Part shown: piece after piece, positions 61,657 to 64,000 of the stretch
Layout of the letters: the number at the start of each line of letters is the position of its first letter
Numbering within the stretch: the first letter of the stretch is position 1
DNA from: Thermoplasmatota archaeon
GTDB lineage: Archaea > Thermoplasmatota > Thermoplasmata > Thermoplasmatales > GCA-001856825
Length of the DNA: 64,000 nucleotides
Reading direction: 5' to 3'
Assembly: GCA_023379555.1 (NCBI GenBank)
Contig: JAMCQR010000037.1
Span: 27,714 to 91,713, forward strand
Program-made: the position numbers and the translations under genes
The notes under the pieces: generated by a model
Told to the model about the DNA's origin: nothing
The model's input: the letters and a program-made list of their open reading frames with translations, nothing else
Database searches by the model: none

Positions 61657-62828
61657 GGGCAGTCAACCAACACAGAGAAATAATGACCGGGAATGAGGCG
61701 GTCGCATACGGAGCCAAGCTGGCAAGGGTCAGGCTCGTCTCTGCCTACCCGATCACGCCGCAGACCGCAATAGTGGAGAAATTAGCGGAAATGGTATCAA
61801 ACGGCAAGCTTGACGCTAAATTCATAGAGGTGGAGAGCGAGCACAGTGCCATGGCATCCGTGATGAGCAGCGAGCTCAGCGGGGTGCGCTCATTCACAGC
61901 ATCCTCTTCTCATGGCGTACTGTACATGCACGAGATGCTCCACTGGGTCGCAGGGACGCGCCTGCCGGTGCTGATGGCCGTGGTCAACAGAGCAATCGGC
62001 CCGCCATGGAACATATGGGCGGACCAGACGGACAGCATCAACCAGAGGGACACTGGCTGGATGCAGATGTACTGCGAATCGAACCAGGAGGCCATGGACA
62101 GCATACTGCTAGGTTACAAGATAGCTGAGAACCAGAAGGTGCTCCTCCCGATAATGACGATGCTTGACGCATTTACGCTCTCTCACACTTCCGAACCGGT
62201 GCTGATCAGGGACGAGAGCGATTCCTATGATTACGTCGGTGACCTGAACCTCCCGTTCAAGGTCGATCTCGGCAGCCCGCTTGGTTACGGTTCACTCATG
62301 CCCCCTGACGGACCTTTCATGGAACTGAAGAAGGACATGCGTGATTCAATGTACGGTTCCTTGAAGATAATAGAGGATGAGACAAAGAGATTCAATGAGC
62401 GTTTTGGTGCGGAAATGCCAGGACTCATTGAGAAGTTCATGATGGATGATGCCGACTATGCACTCATAACAATGGGAGCAATGTCCTCAACTGGAAAATA
62501 TGCAGTTAGAAAACTCAGGGCAAGAGGCGAGAAGGTGGGGCTGTTGAGGATAGTATTCCACAGGCCCTTCCCCGCAGATGAAATTGTATCGGCCCTGGAT
62601 GGACTGAAGGGTGCAGGAGTCCTCGAGAGGAGCCTGAGCTTCGGCGAGAGGGGTGCTGTCTACGAGGACGTTGCTTCAGCTGCGTACAGGAAGCTCTCAC
62701 TGCCAATGAAGAACTACATAATAGGGCTTGGCGGCAGGGACATAAGGCTTGAGGATTATGAGCACATGTTCGATGGACTGAGGAATGGGGACGATTCTAC
62801 AGAGTGGATCAACGTGGGGGTGAAATGA
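61653..62828 (+). CDS. porA: 2-oxoacid:ferredoxin oxidoreductase alpha subunit
   Basis: 391-aa alpha subunit. MTGNEAVAYGAKLARVRLVSAYPITPQT is the N-terminal signature (in segments), with the YPITP loop at the active site. VESEHSAMASVMSSELSGVRSFTASSSHG and NIWADQTDSINQRDTGWMQMY are typical of pyruvate-type enzymes. The frame is open to 61608, but ATG 61653 overlaps the porD stop as ATGA and begins the domain. Pyruvate is the likely substrate; a broader 2-oxoacid range cannot be excluded. Confidence 0.94.
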   Translation: MRAVNQHREIMTGNEAVAYGAKLARVRLVSAYPITPQTAIVEKLAEMVSNGKLDAKFIEVESEHSAMASVMSSELSGVRSFTASSSHGVLYMHEMLHWVAGTRLPVLMAVVNRAIGPPWNIWADQTDSINQRDTGWMQMYCESNQEAMDSILLGYKIAENQKVLLPIMTMLDAFTLSHTSEPVLIRDESDSYDYVGDLNLPFKVDLGSPLGYGSLMPPDGPFMELKKDMRDSMYGSLKIIEDETKRFNERFGAEMPGLIEKFMMDDADYALITMGAMSSTGKYAVRKLRARGEKVGLLRIVFHRPFPADEIVSALDGLKGAGVLERSLSFGERGAVYEDVASAAYRKLSLPMKNYIIGLGGRDIRLEDYEHMFDGLRNGDDSTEWINVGVK

Positions 62829-63715
62829 TGCCCACCTCCATACCCACTGAGGAACTCATGATGCCGGGTCACACCGCGTGCGCGGGATGCGGCGCGGCGC
62901 TTGCCATGAGGTACGTGCTGAAGGCTATGGGAGAGAAATCGGTCATTTCCGTCCCTGCAAGCTGCTGGGCGGTCATCCCGGGTACGTACCCTGCGGAGGC
63001 GCTGAAAATACCCATGGTCTACACGCCATTTGCCGCGACGGGAGCATCCATCTCTGGGATCAGGGAGAGCCTTGACGCCCAGGGGAAGGAGGACTACAAC
63101 GTGATAGGATTCGCGGGTGACGGCGGGACCGCAGACATAGGCCTCCAGGCCCTGAGCGCAGCGATGGAGAGGGGGCACAACGTATTCTACATCATGTACG
63201 ACAATGAGGCGTACATGAACACGGGGATACAGAGGAGCGGAAGCACACCGTACGGTGCGTGGACAACGACAACCCCCGTGGGGAAGGAGAGAACGTTCAA
63301 AAAGGAGAAAAAGAAGATAGTTGCTGACCTCATGATGGCGCAGGGCGTTCCGTACGTCGCCACCGCCTCCGTTGCATTCCCTGAGGATCTCATCAGGAAG
63401 ATAAACACCGCCAAATCAATAAAGGGACCGAAGTTCATCCAGATATTGAGCCCGTGCCCGCCCGGCTGGTATCATAACTCGTCGGACACGGTGGAAATAT
63501 CAAGGCTTGCGGTGGAGACGAGGATCTTCCCCCTTTATGAGTACAACGACGGCAAGTTCAGGCTGTTCAAGACCTCAAAAACACTGCCGGTTGAGGAATA
63601 CCTCAGGAAGCAGGGAAGGTTCGCCCACCTGAACGAGGAGGAGATAAAGAGGATTCAGGAGGCGGTGGATGGCAGGTGGGAATCCCTCCTGAAAAGGGAA
63701 GGTAGTCAGAGTTGA
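62825..63715 (+). CDS. porB: 2-oxoacid:ferredoxin oxidoreductase beta subunit
   Basis: 296-aa thiamine diphosphate-binding beta subunit. HTACAGCGAALAMRYVL carries two of the cluster cysteines. GDGGTADIGLQALSAAMERGHNVFYIMYDNEAYMN (about residues 99-133) is the TPP/Mg motif beginning GDG and ending with the Asn. A further cysteine region follows at LSPCPPGW. Two ATG codons in tandem (62825, 62828) overlap the porA stop. It overlaps the downstream gene by 4 nt. Confidence 0.94.
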   Translation: MMPTSIPTEELMMPGHTACAGCGAALAMRYVLKAMGEKSVISVPASCWAVIPGTYPAEALKIPMVYTPFAATGASISGIRESLDAQGKEDYNVIGFAGDGGTADIGLQALSAAMERGHNVFYIMYDNEAYMNTGIQRSGSTPYGAWTTTTPVGKERTFKKEKKKIVADLMMAQGVPYVATASVAFPEDLIRKINTAKSIKGPKFIQILSPCPPGWYHNSSDTVEISRLAVETRIFPLYEYNDGKFRLFKTSKTLPVEEYLRKQGRFAHLNEEEIKRIQEAVDGRWESLLKREGSQS

Positions 63716-64000
63716 AGTTTGATTTCCTCCTCGGAGGCGAAGGGAAGAGGGAATTCCTCCTGGGGAACGAGGCCGTAGTCAGGGGCCTTTACGAGGCAGG
63801 CGTTTCCGTGGCCGCAACCTATCCGGGCACCCCAAACTCTGAGATAGGGGACATACTTTTCGAGATCGGGAAGAATATGGGGATGAAGTTCGAGTTCTCC
63901 ACGAACGAGAAGGTGGCGATGGAGGTCGCCGCAGCAGCGGCACAGACTGGCGTCAGGTCTTTCGTATTCATGAAGCACGTGGGCCTCAACGTCGCCATGG
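63712..64000 (+). CDS. iorA: indolepyruvate:ferredoxin oxidoreductase alpha subunit, cut by window edge
   Basis: The frame opens with TTG overlapping the porB stop (TTGA) and stays open to the window end (96 residues): FLLGNEAVVRGLYEAGVSVAATYPGTPNSEIGDIL, then FEFSTNEKVAMEVAAAAAQTGVRS and FVFMKHVGLNVAM, which match the N-terminus of IorA. IorAB oxidises aryl pyruvates from aromatic amino acid breakdown. Its coupling to the por genes puts two ferredoxin-reducing 2-oxoacid enzymes in one transcript. The rest, and iorB, lie outside. Confidence 0.85.
   Translation, partial: MKFDFLLGGEGKREFLLGNEAVVRGLYEAGVSVAATYPGTPNSEIGDILFEIGKNMGMKFEFSTNEKVAMEVAAAAAQTGVRSFVFMKHVGLNVAM

Noticed and set aside
1..64000. 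CRISPR array, prophage or insertion sequence
   Set aside because: No regularly spaced direct repeats, cas genes, integrase, transposase or terminal repeats with a transposase were found. The only bounded accessory segment is at 59.1-60.8 kb.

Overview
The window reads as chromosome of an archaeon of the order Thermoplasmatales (Euryarchaeota) or a close relative. This is an inference from gene content: group II chaperonin (thermosome), eS1/S3Ae, archaeal-type PheT, LeuS and GluRS, Nob1, a splicing endonuclease and an intron-containing tRNA-Met, an A/V-type ATP synthase with an intein in the A subunit P-loop (known from Thermoplasma), a bacterial-type gyrase pair, and long Asn/Ser/Thr/Tyr-rich surface proteins. 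Many first genes of transcription units have a TATA-like box about 20-26 bp before the start codon and no leader. Internal genes often have GGAGG or GGTGAT and overlap their upstream neighbour by 1-8 nt. No CRISPR array, insertion sequence, rRNA or complete mobile element was seen.

Layout. 1-2.1 kb: truncated NCS1 permease, thioesterase, methyltransferase. 2.2-9.5 kb: gyrB-gyrA, then mevalonate kinase, a YbjQ-family protein and the thermosome on the other strand. 9.6-14.6 kb: tRNA-Thr, a phosphodiesterase divergent from a DUF47/phosphate-transporter pair, small membrane proteins, and a zinc-ribbon gene with an apparent frameshift beside a small PH-like gene. 14.6-19.7 kb: translation block (tRNA-Met with intron, eS1, pheT, nog1, gltX). 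19.7-23.6 kb: PRC-barrel, peroxiredoxin, AhpD-like, DUF302, tRNA-Gly, DUF4256. 23.7-33.4 kb: ATP synthase operon K-E-C-F-A(intein)-B-D-small peptide-H-I. 33.4-36.4 kb: ABC transporter with a detached accessory domain. 36.4-50.4 kb: SPATA20-like protein, a giant 2041-residue oligosaccharyltransferase with a translationally coupled surface protein, a RuvC-like unknown, UspA, and a repeat-bearing surface protein coupled to a membrane protein. 50.5-58.9 kb: CDGSH protein, nth-nob1 facing endA and a small GTPase, pdaD-leuS, a CoA hydratase, two unknowns. 59.0-60.7 kb: a small accessory island. 60.8-64.0 kb: 2-oxoacid:ferredoxin oxidoreductase operon G-D-A-B running into a truncated indolepyruvate oxidoreductase alpha gene.

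How genes work together. The ATP synthase block encodes a nearly complete rotary enzyme. The oligosaccharyltransferase would glycosylate sequon-rich surface proteins, several of them encoded nearby. EndA would splice the tRNA-Met precursor encoded in the same window. The oxidoreductase block links 2-oxoacid oxidation to ferredoxin.

Most notable: an intein whose two LAGLIDADG-like motifs both lack the catalytic acid; a 39-residue membrane peptide gene inside the ATP synthase operon; the giant AglB; the eS1 stop codon lying inside tRNA-Met; and the 59-60.7 kb island (ribbon-helix-helix, DUF5678, retropepsin-like protease, broken AbrB antitoxin) bounded by near-identical 15-16 bp inverted repeats. 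Three genes carry apparent single-base frameshifts, which may be real decay or sequence error.
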